From contig BFEA01000010.1 of NCBI GenBank assembly GCA_003427395.1, positions 3,148,272-3,174,545 of the forward strand: a stretch of DNA of 26,274 nt, written 5' to 3'. The notes beneath the pieces were generated by a model that did not search any database, was not told where the DNA came from, and saw nothing but the letters and a program-made list of their open reading frames with translations. The DNA is from Chara braunii. Its lineage: Eukaryota > Streptophyta > Charophyceae > Charales > Characeae. A program made the position numbers and the translations under genes. This document shows, piece after piece, positions 26,192 to 26,274 of the stretch (the first letter of the stretch is position 1; every line of letters starts with the position of its first letter).

Positions 26192-26274
26192 GTTTCCAGA
26201 GATACGTTACGTGCTTACCGGATTCATCGGCCCTTCGTTCTCCACCACCCAACGTATGAATGAATCTTCCGCCA

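Overview
This window looks like repeat-dominated nuclear DNA from a eukaryote. Evidence: spliceosomal U6 snRNA sequence, tRNA-derived retroposon heads with A/B boxes and poly(A) tails, fragments of Ty3/gypsy-type LTR retrotransposons, long (CT)n, (AAG)n and poly(A/T) tracts, and no run of intact bacterial-style genes. The Gag and integrase fragments resemble a Ty3/gypsy lineage I associate with fungi and with the charophyte alga Chara. A streptophyte alga such as Chara is my best guess, from memory of those families only and at low confidence. I find no intact, confidently functional protein gene.

Layout. 0.15-4.3 kb: broken Ty3/gypsy sequence on the minus strand. Reading leftwards there is a Gag with a degenerate zinc knuckle, then an integrase joined almost directly to the Gag C-terminal region (protease, reverse transcriptase and RNase H missing), then an integrase C-terminal region, then the start of a second, different Gag. 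4.37-8.2 kb: minus-strand fragments that repeat one another as protein, i.e. a decayed tandem array of an unrecognised domain of roughly 130-165 residues. At least five copies are readable (about 4.4, 4.8, 5.4, 5.9 and 7.2-7.7 kb) and fainter ones may lie further right. 8.2-11.5 kb: no recognisable gene. 11.54-11.89 kb: a long, imperfect inverted repeat (two arms of about 167 bp, 10 bp spacer). 12-14 kb: unrecognised, with one exon-like reading frame ending at a good splice donor and a 54 bp duplication. 14.3-17.1 kb: an unusual run of short perfect hairpins, interrupted at 15.4-16.1 kb by a cluster of small transposons: a tRNA-like retroposon, a 274 bp MITE with 12 bp terminal inverted repeats and a perfect 8 bp target duplication, and a SINE that seems to join a tRNA-derived head to a U6 snRNA-derived 3' end. 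17.2-20.4 kb: microsatellites and minisatellites, including a 21/34 bp array carrying ACGTGGCA motifs. 21.1-22.5 kb: a second hairpin cluster and duplicated modules with splice-donor-like sites. 23.2-26.2 kb: dispersed and tandem repeats, a purine-rich block, a tRNA-like promoter sequence and a 26 bp perfect palindrome in a TTGAC-rich tract.

The elements do not form a pathway. The window is best read as layered transposon and repeat insertions around one decayed tandem-domain gene. The points most worth following are the tRNA-U6 chimeric SINE, the tandem-domain array and the clustered short hairpins.
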